Source: an uncultured Mycoplasmatota bacterium
GTDB taxonomy: Bacteria; Bacillota_I; Bacilli_A; RF39; UBA660
NCBI GenBank assembly: GCA_900543825.1
Contig: UQSR01000001.1
Location: 1 to 64,000, forward strand
Direction: 5' to 3'
Length of the DNA stretch: 64,000 nt
The position numbers were made by a program, and so were the translations under genes. The notes below the pieces were generated by a model that worked only from the letters and a program-made list of their open reading frames with translations, was not told where the DNA came from and made no database searches. This document shows, in pieces, positions 43,325-50,674 of this stretch. Each line of letters opens with the position of its first letter. Within the stretch, counting starts at the first letter, position 1.

Positions 43325-43990
43325 ATGAGAACAAGAAAAGATGAACTTATTAGTGATGATTTAAAACCATTTGTTTGTAATATTATTAAGGAATATAGGG
43401 AAAAATTTAATTATTCTTTGGAGGATTTGGCAAGGGCTTTAAATTATAAAAAGAATAGACAAACTCTACACAAATATGAGACTGGTGTACTTAATATTCC
43501 GTATGATGTATTTTTTGATATTGCTAATATTTTTAATATTGATATTGGAACTTTTGATGATATTCCAATGACTAAGAATGAGAAGGAGTTGTTTGAAAAG
43601 AAGTTTATTAAAAATTGTGTTAATACTATGAATGGTAGTAAGAATATTACTTCTAGAGGAGAAAAAATTATTAATGCTTATAAGAATGCTTCTTATGAAT
43701 CTATGAGTAAGGGATGTGAATTATCTATTAAATTATTAGATGATTCGATGGCTCCAACATATTTGAAAGGTGATAGACTATTCTTTAAAAAAAATGATCA
43801 TTATGATAATGGCGATGATATTATTATAGCTGTTAAAGGAAATGTTTTATCCGCTAGAAGATTATATAAGAGTGGTAAAGCTATTATTTTGCAGGCTATT
43901 AATCCTAAATATCAAACTATTGTTGTTAATGTTTTTTCTGATAATATGATACTTGGTAAAGTTGTATCTATGTCAAGAGATATTAGATAA
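43325..43990 (+). CDS. XRE-family regulator with S24 (LexA/CI-like) domain lacking catalytic Lys
   Basis: 221 residues. N-terminal helix-turn-helix (about 16-75: YSLEDLARALNYKKNRQTLHKYETG) and a C-terminal S24 peptidase fold (about 125-221). The nucleophile is Ser141 (DDSMAPTYLKGD). In LexA the catalytic Lys lies 37 residues later in VKRL; here that position is Arg178 (ARRL), so self-cleavage is doubtful. It likely represses or activates by ligand or protein contact. Last gene of the operon with two VUT-like proteins. Terminator follows. Confidence 0.85.
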   Translation: MRTRKDELISDDLKPFVCNIIKEYREKFNYSLEDLARALNYKKNRQTLHKYETGVLNIPYDVFFDIANIFNIDIGTFDDIPMTKNEKELFEKKFIKNCVNTMNGSKNITSRGEKIINAYKNASYESMSKGCELSIKLLDDSMAPTYLKGDRLFFKKNDHYDNGDDIIIAVKGNVLSARRLYKSGKAIILQAINPKYQTIVVNVFSDNMILGKVVSMSRDIR

Positions 43991-43997
43991 AAATAAA

Positions 43998-44022
43998 AAA
44001 GACTTCAGTTACTGAAGTCTTT
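43998..44022. terminator. Bidirectional terminator between the S24 regulator gene and hup
   Basis: AAAGACTTCAG (43998-44008) / CTGAAGTCTTT (44012-44022), loop TTA, flanked by A-rich and T-rich tracts. Confidence 0.85.
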
Positions 44023-44032
44023 ATTTTTTATA

Positions 44033-44305
44033 TTAGTTTAAAGCGTCTTTTAATTTGCTTCCAGCTTTGAATCCAGGAACAACTCTAGCTTCGATTTTAA
44101 CTGTTTCACCAGTTTGAGGATTTCTACCAGTTCTTGCATCTCTTTTTTTAGCAGTGAATGTTCCAAATCCTACTAATGTTACTTTACCAGATTTTTTTAA
44201 TCCACTAGTTATTCCTTCCATTACAGCTTCTAATGCTCTTCCAGCATCAGCTTTTGTTAAATCTGCTTGTTCAGCAATAAATTCTACTAATTCAGCTTTT
44301 GTCAT
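44033..44305 (-). CDS. hup: DNA-binding protein HU
   Basis: 90 residues, full length: TKAELVEFIAEQADLTKADAGRAL, GFGTFTAKKRDARTGRNPQTGE and the beta-arm tip before PGFKAGSKLKDALN. HU compacts and bends DNA. GGAGGT before the ATG. In Bacillus it lies next to spoIVA; here an AI-2E transporter gene sits between them. Its leader contains an inverted repeat at 44333-44360. Confidence 0.97.
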   Translation of the reverse strand: MTKAELVEFIAEQADLTKADAGRALEAVMEGITSGLKKSGKVTLVGFGTFTAKKRDARTGRNPQTGETVKIEARVVPGFKAGSKLKDALN

Positions 44306-44332
44306 TTTTAATTACCTCCGTTTTTTATTAAT

Positions 44333-44360
44333 TAAGCATTATGTTTATATACTATGCTTA
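44333..44360. repeat. Inverted repeat upstream of hup
   Basis: TAAGCAT (44333-44339) / ATGCTTA (44354-44360), 14-base centre, within the minus-strand leader of hup. Operator or leader hairpin; role unknown. Confidence 0.35.
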
Positions 44361-44475
44361 CTACATAAAGATATCATATAATCTCAATAAAATCAATACT
44401 TTTAGGGAAAATATGATAATTATTTTTATAAAGTTAACTATTTGTATAACTTTTGTGGATTGGTTAATAATATTA

Positions 44476-44504
44476 TTGTAAGTTTTAATTCTTTATGTTA
44501 TAAT
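44476..44504 (+). promoter_or_regulatory. Promoter of the AI-2E transporter gene
   Basis: TTGTAA (44476-44481), 17-bp spacer, TGT-TATAAT (-10 at 44499-44504). Confidence 0.7.
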
Positions 44505-44528
44505 ACATTGTGATTTGAGAGGTGTTTT

Positions 44529-45668
44529 ATGAAAAGAGATATTAAAAAAAATATTATTTTAATTATTACATATATTGCGTTAATTATTTTTGTACTTGTT
44601 AATTTTGAAAAGATATTATCTATATTAGGTTATATTATTAATATTTTTTCGCCATTTATTTTTGGAGTTATAGTGGCTTTTGTTCTTAATGTTTTAGTTA
44701 ATTTTATTGAACGTAAGTTATTTGGTAAAGTGAAGAAGAAGACATGGCTTAAAATTAAGAGACCTCTTAGTATTACTATTAGTGTTGTATTAGTTATTTT
44801 TATTATAGTGTTTATTATGAATTTGTTGATCCCTCAACTTAAAAATTCGGTTTCTTTATTTACTGATAGTTTACCTACTTATAAAGAAGATATTATTAAT
44901 ATTATGAATAAATTTAATTTAGAGGAGACCACTATTAAGAAGGTGTCTGATTATTTGGATAATTTTGGTAAGGTTATTACTGATTATATTAAAGGTAATT
45001 CAAAAGATGTTATTACTGTTACTACTGAGGTTGCTACTTCACTTATTGCCATTATTAGTAAGGCTGTTATTGCTATTGTTTTTGCTATTTATATTATTGC
45101 ACAGAAAGAAACATTAAAGAGACAATTTAATAAGCTTATGAGTGCTTATTTGAAACCTAGAACGGTAAATAGAATTAATAAATATGCTTCAATGGCTAAT
45201 ACTACTTTTTCTAATTTTGTTACTGGACAATGTCTTGAGGCTTTGATTTTTGGTAGTTTATGTTTTCTTGGTATGTTGATACTTAGACTTCCATATGCTA
45301 CTACTATAGCGGTGTTACTTGGGTTTACTGCTTTGATACCTGTATTTGGAGCATTTATTGGTACTTTCCTAGGGGCATTTCTTATTTTGATGATTAGTCC
45401 TATTAAAGCTATTATATTTGTTGTGTTTATCTTAGTACTTCAACAAATTGAAGGAAATTTGATTTATCCTAAAGTTGTTGGTAAGTCTGTTGGTCTTCCG
45501 GGTATTTGGGTACTTTTATCTGTTACTATTGGGGCTAGTGTTGGTGGTATACTTGGTATGCTTATAGCAACTCCTTTATGTTCTCTTTTATATATATTAC
45601 TTAGACAGGCAGTTAATGATAGAATTAATAGTAATAAGATTGTCAATAGAGTAAAAGAAAAAGTCTAA
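44529..45668 (+). CDS. AI-2E family transporter
   Basis: 379 residues with about eight membrane helices in the AI-2E layout: an N-terminal pair, a cytoplasmic helical segment (LTDSLPTYKEDIINIMNKF-like), and the C-terminal LPYATTIAVLLGFTALIPVFGAFIG and VGKSVGLPGIWVLLSVTIGASVGG motifs. Family members export small molecules or ions (some are Na+/H+ antiporters); the cargo here is unknown. GAGAGGTG upstream of the ATG. Convergent with spoIVA. Confidence 0.88.
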   Translation: MKRDIKKNIILIITYIALIIFVLVNFEKILSILGYIINIFSPFIFGVIVAFVLNVLVNFIERKLFGKVKKKTWLKIKRPLSITISVVLVIFIIVFIMNLLIPQLKNSVSLFTDSLPTYKEDIINIMNKFNLEETTIKKVSDYLDNFGKVITDYIKGNSKDVITVTTEVATSLIAIISKAVIAIVFAIYIIAQKETLKRQFNKLMSAYLKPRTVNRINKYASMANTTFSNFVTGQCLEALIFGSLCFLGMLILRLPYATTIAVLLGFTALIPVFGAFIGTFLGAFLILMISPIKAIIFVVFILVLQQIEGNLIYPKVVGKSVGLPGIWVLLSVTIGASVGGILGMLIATPLCSLLYILLRQAVNDRINSNKIVNRVKEKV

Positions 45669-45685
45669 TTATTATTAGGCTTTTT
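45658..45685. terminator. Terminator between transporter and spoIVA
   Basis: AAAAAGTCTAAT (45658-45669) / ATTAGGCTTTTT (45674-45685), 12 bp with one G-T pair, loop TATT. Confidence 0.8.
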
Positions 45686-47153
45686 ATAATACTATGGCTA
45701 TCATATTTGATGAACCTTTATTTATTATTTTTGTTAATGTTTGACATAATTTAAATCTTACATTATCTGGCATCATAGATAATTTGGCTTGTATTCCTTC
45801 TTGTACTATTACATCTAGACTTCGACCAAATATTTCACTTTTCCATATATCGGTATTATTATCGTTTTTTGTTAAATGATCAATTAATTCTTTACTTTGT
45901 AATTCGCTACCTATTATTGGTTCAAATGTACTTTCTACTTCAACTTTAATCATATGTATGGATGCTGCTTTGGCTTTGAGTTTGATACCATATCTTGAAC
46001 CTTGTTTTATTATTTCTGGTTTCTCTAGTTTCATATCTTCTAATGATGGAGCCGCTATACCATAACCAGTTTGTTTAACCATCTTTAAGGCTGTTTTTAT
46101 TTGATCATATTCTTTTTTTGCGATATTTAGTTCTTGAAATAATGATAATAGGTCGGCTTTGGTATTTACGGAGATACCGATAGTATCTTTTAATACTTCA
46201 CTATATAATCCTGGAGGAGCCTCTAAATTTATTGTTACTTCTCCTGTTTCTGCATTAACTTCTGATATATATGATTTTGCTATATATTCTGATTCAGTAA
46301 AATTATTATTGATTTTATCTATATCTTTTAGTTTTCTTACTTCTATTACTTCTTCTTTTATTCTATTTATATATTCTTTTTTTAGATAATGGTCTGGTTT
46401 TAAAATAGCTATCCATTCTGGCATATTTACTTTTATTTGCTCTATTGGAAATTCATATAGGGCTGCTTTTAAAATATTATACATATCTCTTTCTTGCATT
46501 GTTTCGATATTTATTGGTAATACTGGTACTTTATATTCATCTTTTAATTTGTCTGCTAATCTTTCGGTATCTGGTAGCATTGGATGGGTACTGTTTAATA
46601 GAACTATATATGGCTTTCCGATTGATTCTAATTCTTCAATAACGGTTTTTTCGGCATCTAGATATTCATTTCTTGGTATTTCTCCTATGGAACCATCTGT
46701 TGTTACGACAATACCTATTGTGGAATGATCTTTTATTACTTTTTCTGTTCCTATTTCTGCTGCTTCTATAAATGGGATTGGTTCTTGATACCATGGTGTC
46801 ATTACTAGTCGAGGACCGTTTTCATCTTCATATCCTTTAGCAGATGGAACTATGTATCCAACGCAATCTATCATTCTTATATTGGCTGTAAAATCTTCTA
46901 TTTCTATTTTAGTGGCTGTTGATGGTATGAATTTTGGTTCTGTCGTCATAATGGTTTTTCCTGCTGCTGCTTGTGGTAGTTCATCTAGGCATCTTTTTCT
47001 TTCATATTCATCGGTTATATTAGGTATTATTAAATTTTCCATAAACTTTCTTATGAATGTTGATTTTCCTGTACGTACTGCACCAACTACTCCTAAATAT
47101 ATGTCGCCTCCTGATCTTTTTCCTATACTTTTTATAACTTCTGTTTTTTCCAT
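45684..47153 (-). CDS. spoIVA: Stage IV sporulation protein A (coat morphogenetic ATPase)
   Basis: 489 residues, nearly the Bacillus length. Walker A GAVRTGKST at 24-32 and the signature IGIVVTTDGSIGEIPRNEYLDAE; the C-terminal region ends in KLCQTLTKIINKGSSNMIAIVL, the membrane-anchor-binding tail. SpoIVA polymerises with ATP on the forespore surface as the basement layer of the coat, and it is a strong marker of endospore formation. GAGGTA before the ATG, with a sigma-E-like promoter at 47182-47209. Confidence 0.96.
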   Translation of the reverse strand: MEKTEVIKSIGKRSGGDIYLGVVGAVRTGKSTFIRKFMENLIIPNITDEYERKRCLDELPQAAAGKTIMTTEPKFIPSTATKIEIEDFTANIRMIDCVGYIVPSAKGYEDENGPRLVMTPWYQEPIPFIEAAEIGTEKVIKDHSTIGIVVTTDGSIGEIPRNEYLDAEKTVIEELESIGKPYIVLLNSTHPMLPDTERLADKLKDEYKVPVLPINIETMQERDMYNILKAALYEFPIEQIKVNMPEWIAILKPDHYLKKEYINRIKEEVIEVRKLKDIDKINNNFTESEYIAKSYISEVNAETGEVTINLEAPPGLYSEVLKDTIGISVNTKADLLSLFQELNIAKKEYDQIKTALKMVKQTGYGIAAPSLEDMKLEKPEIIKQGSRYGIKLKAKAASIHMIKVEVESTFEPIIGSELQSKELIDHLTKNDNNTDIWKSEIFGRSLDVIVQEGIQAKLSMMPDNVRFKLCQTLTKIINKGSSNMIAIVL

Positions 47154-47181
47154 TATATACCTCTTTTCTTTTTATCACTAA

Positions 47182-47209
47182 ATACTATGTTAAGTAATTT
47201 TAAATATGC
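47182..47209 (-). promoter_or_regulatory. Sigma-E-like promoter of spoIVA
   Basis: Minus strand GCATATT (complement of 47203-47209), 13-bp spacer, CATAGTAT (complement of 47182-47189). Fits the Bacillus sigma-E consensus at -35 completely and CATA...T at -10. spoIVA is a sigma-E gene in Bacillus. Confidence 0.65.
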
Positions 47210-47223
47210 TAAAATGAGTTGTA

Positions 47224-47856
47224 TTAGTTTTTATTTTTTCTTTTTATTATTTCTTTTAGAAAATAATTATATATTTTTTCGGTGTTATTCATGTCTTCTG
47301 GATGGAATTGCACTCCTAATATGAAGTTATTATTATCAATATATTCTATACTTTCAATTATGTTATCCTCTGATATAGATGTTATTTTGAATGGTTTATT
47401 TACTTTCTTTACTGCATATAAATGTCTTGTGTTTACTGAGTATGTATCTCCTAGTAATTTATTTATTGTACTGTTTTTTTCTGTTTTTATAAGATGTTCT
47501 TTATTTATGTTATAATGATTATTTATTTTTATTAAGTCTTTTTCAGTAGTACTATTTATACTATATAATCCTATTATTTGATGTCCCATACATATTCCTA
47601 ATACTGGAATATGTTTTTTTATGGCATATTCTAATATTTGGAAGTGATATGGGTATATTGTACTTCCTCCTTGAAAAATTATTCCATCACATAAATCTAA
47701 TATCTCGGTGTTGATGTATGAATTGTTATAATTTAATATACCTATATAATTACATTTGTTATGGATATATTTTAAATTATTTTTAGTAATTGCTTCAAAA
47801 GATGTGTTATTTATTTTTTCTTCCCTGGCTATTATACCGATAGTTATATTTTTCAT
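47224..47856 (-). CDS. Class I glutamine amidotransferase-like hydrolase (peptidase C26 type)
   Basis: 210 residues. Catalytic Cys89 in GICMGHQ and His185/Glu187 in GVQFHPED; DGIIFQGGSTIYPY is typical of gamma-glutamyl-GABA hydrolase (PuuD-like) proteins. It probably cleaves a gamma-glutamyl bond; the substrate is unknown and no polyamine genes lie near. Its start overlaps the spoVIF stop by one base, so the two are co-transcribed, placing it in a sporulation setting. Confidence 0.8.
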   Translation of the reverse strand: MKNITIGIIAREEKINNTSFEAITKNNLKYIHNKCNYIGILNYNNSYINTEILDLCDGIIFQGGSTIYPYHFQILEYAIKKHIPVLGICMGHQIIGLYSINSTTEKDLIKINNHYNINKEHLIKTEKNSTINKLLGDTYSVNTRHLYAVKKVNKPFKITSISEDNIIESIEYIDNNNFILGVQFHPEDMNNTEKIYNYFLKEIIKRKNKN

Positions 47857-48098
47857 TAAATAAATTTATCTAAGTCATTTGGAACGTTATCATTCATAAT
47901 GGTGTCAATTATTTTTTGTTCTTTTTCCTTAGATACCTCTCTTCCTGTCATTTTTGCTAAGTCATTTATTACCTCTTTTAAAGTACTTTCATCTTTCATA
48001 TTACCTTCTTGTAGTTTATTTGCAAGTGATAATATTGTTTCTTTATCGACGTTAGTCTTTTTTTCTACTCTTTTAAAAAAATTATCTGAAAAATTCAT
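47856..48098 (-). CDS. spoVIF: Sporulation protein SpoVIF
   Basis: 80 residues. FFKRVEKKTNVDKETILSLANKLQ, MKDESTLKEVINDLAKM and VSKEKEQKIIDTI match the short SpoVIF family. In Bacillus it is a mother-cell protein needed for late coat assembly, acting with GerE. GGAGGT lies before the ATG. Upstream AT-rich sequence contains a sigma-K-like -10 (CATATATTA). Confidence 0.85.
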   Translation of the reverse strand: MNFSDNFFKRVEKKTNVDKETILSLANKLQEGNMKDESTLKEVINDLAKMTGREVSKEKEQKIIDTIMNDNVPNDLDKFI

Positions 48099-48116
48099 TA
48101 AAAAAACCTCCTAACA

Positions 48117-48125
48117 TAATATATG
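48117..48125 (-). promoter_or_regulatory. Sigma-K-like -10 of spoVIF
   Basis: Minus strand CATATATTA fits CATAnnnTA, with AACC about 15 bases upstream as a possible -35. It overlaps a palindrome AACATA-ATA-TATGTT, so the match is less specific than the sigma-E sites. Confidence 0.35.
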
Positions 48126-48146
48126 TTAAAAGGTTAAATAGGTTAA

Positions 48147-49457
48147 TTAATCATTTTTATTTTTATATTCTAATATGATTGGTGTCCCTTCTAAATCAAA
48201 ATTTTCTCGTAATTTGTTTTCTAAATATCTTTCATATGAAAAGTGTATTAGTTTGTTACTATTTACGAATAGTGTAAATTTAGGTGGGGTAGTACCAGTT
48301 TGTTGAGCAAAGGATATTTTTAATCTTTTTCCTTTATATGATGGAGGCGCTTTTAATAATACGGCATCTCTTATTACATCATTTAGGGTACTAGTCTTTA
48401 TTTCTTTTTGTGAATTTATATATACTTTATCTATTTCTGGCATAATAGTAAATATTCTTTTCTTGGTTAGCGCTGATACGAATGTTATTGGGGCAAAAGA
48501 TAAAAATTTGAATTCTGAACGTACTAATTTTGTAAATGTACTAATATCATTTTTATCATTTACTGTATCCCATTTATTTACTACTATTATGATTGGTTTT
48601 CCTTCTTCAAGTGCATAACTGGCAATGTGTTTGTCATGTTCTATTATTCCTTCTTCAGCGTTTATTACTAGTAGGCATACATCACTTCGTTCTATAGCTT
48701 TCATACTTCTTAATACGGAGTATTTTTCTATTCTTTCAAATATTTTGCCACTTTTTCTGATCCCTGCTGTATCTATGGCTACATATTTTTTTTGATTATA
48801 TGTAAACTCGGTATCTATGGCATCTCTTGTTGTTCCAGCAATAGGGGATACGATTACTTTTTCTTCATTTAATAGTGCATTTACAAGACTACTTTTACCA
48901 ACGTTTGGTCTTCCTATTAAACAGAATTTTATTCGATCGTCTTTTTCTTCTTCCATATTGTTTTCAGTAAAATTTTCTGTTATTTTATCTAATAAATCTG
49001 ATAATCCTAGAGAATGTTCACCACTTATTGGTAACACGTCTTCAAAACCTAGTTCATAGTAGTTATATATATTTTCTTCTCTTTTTGGATTATCTAATTT
49101 ATTTACCGCTACTAAAACTTTTTTTCCTGATTTCATTAATATATCTCTTATTATAAAGTCGTTTTGATTTAATTCTTCTAATCCATTTACTACAAAAACT
49201 ATAATGTCTGCTTCTTCAATGGCTATGTTTGCTTGAATGATTATCTCATTATTGAAATCTTCTTCGGATACATCGATTCCACCAGTATCTATTAAATGAA
49301 ATTTGTAGTTTTTGTAATTTACTGTACCGTATATTCTATCTCTTGTTACACCAGGAGTATCTTCAATTATAGCTATTTTTTTACCGACTAATTTGTTAAA
49401 TATTGTTGATTTACCAACATTTGGTCTTCCAACGATTGCTACTGTAGGTACTTTCAT
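48147..49457 (-). CDS. der: Ribosome-associated GTPase Der (EngA)
   Basis: 436 residues with two tandem GTPase domains: P-loops GRPNVGKST (10-18) and GRPNVGKSS (182-190), switch DTPGVTRD and DTAGI, and NKLD/NKWD specificity loops. The C-terminal KH-like domain ends the protein. Der is needed for 50S subunit assembly. Located upstream of spoIVA and hup, as in Bacillus. Confidence 0.97.
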   Translation of the reverse strand: MKVPTVAIVGRPNVGKSTIFNKLVGKKIAIIEDTPGVTRDRIYGTVNYKNYKFHLIDTGGIDVSEEDFNNEIIIQANIAIEEADIIVFVVNGLEELNQNDFIIRDILMKSGKKVLVAVNKLDNPKREENIYNYYELGFEDVLPISGEHSLGLSDLLDKITENFTENNMEEEKDDRIKFCLIGRPNVGKSSLVNALLNEEKVIVSPIAGTTRDAIDTEFTYNQKKYVAIDTAGIRKSGKIFERIEKYSVLRSMKAIERSDVCLLVINAEEGIIEHDKHIASYALEEGKPIIIVVNKWDTVNDKNDISTFTKLVRSEFKFLSFAPITFVSALTKKRIFTIMPEIDKVYINSQKEIKTSTLNDVIRDAVLLKAPPSYKGKRLKISFAQQTGTTPPKFTLFVNSNKLIHFSYERYLENKLRENFDLEGTPIILEYKNKND

Positions 49458-49506
49458 GTAATATCACCTCTTTGTAAAGTATTATAACAGAAAATAAAAA
49501 AAAATA

Positions 49507-49977
49507 CTATAGTTTTATTTTTAATCCATAATTTATTATGTTTAATGTATTTTGGTATGTTAGTTCTGATAGTTCTAAAAGATATAAATAATCTTTTTCT
49601 GAAATAGTATTTTTTATTTGAAGATAGAAATTGTTTTTGTAATAATAAATGTTTTTATAGTCTATATTACATTCTTTTATAATGTTGTAATCTATTTTAT
49701 ATAATATTGGATAATCTGTATGAATTATTATTTTTACTTCTATTTCATTTTCTGTTTTTAATATTGTTTTTATATTTTTTAATATAATTAGAGTACCATA
49801 TTTTTTTATTGGGTAAAACTCTAAAATAATTAGTTTTTCTAATTTGTTTTGTTTTTTTATTTTATTTATTATTTTATTTGTTATTTCTTCTAAAACATTA
49901 TGATTGTATATATCTATATTGTTTTTAATTATTTTTATTATATAATCATTAGTATTATTTATTTGGTTTATTATCAT
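49507..49977 (-). CDS. Protein of unknown function
   Basis: 156 residues, rich in Ile, Asn, Lys and Tyr, no membrane helix or signal. Alternating strands and helices (KLEKLIILEFYPIKKYGTLIILKN, then EVKIIIHTDYPILYKIDY). No family recognised; the extreme AT composition makes composition-driven similarity risky. No strong ribosome-binding site is seen (GGAAGTG). Lies between ysxC and der on the same strand. Confidence 0.5.
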   Translation of the reverse strand: MIINQINNTNDYIIKIIKNNIDIYNHNVLEEITNKIINKIKKQNKLEKLIILEFYPIKKYGTLIILKNIKTILKTENEIEVKIIIHTDYPILYKIDYNIIKECNIDYKNIYYYKNNFYLQIKNTISEKDYLYLLELSELTYQNTLNIINYGLKIKL

Positions 49978-50022
49978 AAATCACTTCCATTTTAGTTTAT
50001 GATAATATGTTTAATAGGGTAA

Positions 50023-50607
50023 CTAACTTAAATGCTTTTCTATTTCTTCATATACTTCGTTTTTGCCTATTTTAGTTACTGATGAAAATAGAATTATATT
50101 TTTGTCATCAGGTAAGTTTAATTCTTTTTGAATAATATTTTTGTTTTTAGCATGGTTATTTTTAGATACTTTGTCTACTTTGGTACAAATGATTGTTACT
50201 GGTACATTGTAGTATTTTAAATAATCATACATCATTATATCGTCACTTGTCGGTTTATGTCTAAAGTCCACTAATAAAAATACCATTTTTAGATTTTCTC
50301 TTGATTTTAAGTAACTTTCCATGATTAATCCAAATTTCTTTTTTAATGAGTTTCTTACTTTAGCGAACCCATAACCTGGGGCATCTACTAAATAGAAGGA
50401 ATCATTTATTTTATAGAAATTTAATGTTTGGGTTTTTCCTGGCGTAGATGATGTTCTGGCATAGTTTTTTCTATTTATTATTGTATTTATAAAACTGCTT
50501 TTACCAACGTTGCTTCTACCTACTAATAGAAATTCTTCTTTATTGTCTGTTGGGTATTGGCTTTCACGTACTGCAGAGATTATTAATTCAATAGTATTTA
50601 TTTTCAT
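50023..50607 (-). CDS. ysxC: Ribosome biogenesis GTPase YsxC/EngB
   Basis: 194 residues. P-loop GRSNVGKSS at 30-38, switch TSSTPGKTQTLNFY, DAPGYGFAKV and TKVDK. It helps late assembly of the large ribosomal subunit. GGTGAGCA precedes the ATG. Typical length. No lon gene lies next to it, unlike Bacillus. Confidence 0.96.
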   Translation of the reverse strand: MKINTIELIISAVRESQYPTDNKEEFLLVGRSNVGKSSFINTIINRKNYARTSSTPGKTQTLNFYKINDSFYLVDAPGYGFAKVRNSLKKKFGLIMESYLKSRENLKMVFLLVDFRHKPTSDDIMMYDYLKYYNVPVTIICTKVDKVSKNNHAKNKNIIQKELNLPDDKNIILFSSVTKIGKNEVYEEIEKHLS

Positions 50608-50644
50608 TTTTGCTCACCAAAATAATTTTACCATAGTATATAAA

Positions 50645-50674
50645 AAAAAGCAAATTATGGATTATTTGCTTTTT
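50645..50674 (-). terminator. Terminator of the LCP gene
   Basis: AAAAAGCAAAT (50645-50655) / ATTTGCTTTTT (50664-50674), 8-base loop; on the minus strand it ends in a U-run. The stop codon lies in the stem-loop junction. Confidence 0.75.

Noticed and set aside
49978..50022. Sigma-E/K-like CATATTAT before the 156-residue unknown gene
   Set aside because: No matching -35 at the right distance; a single AT-rich octamer is not enough.
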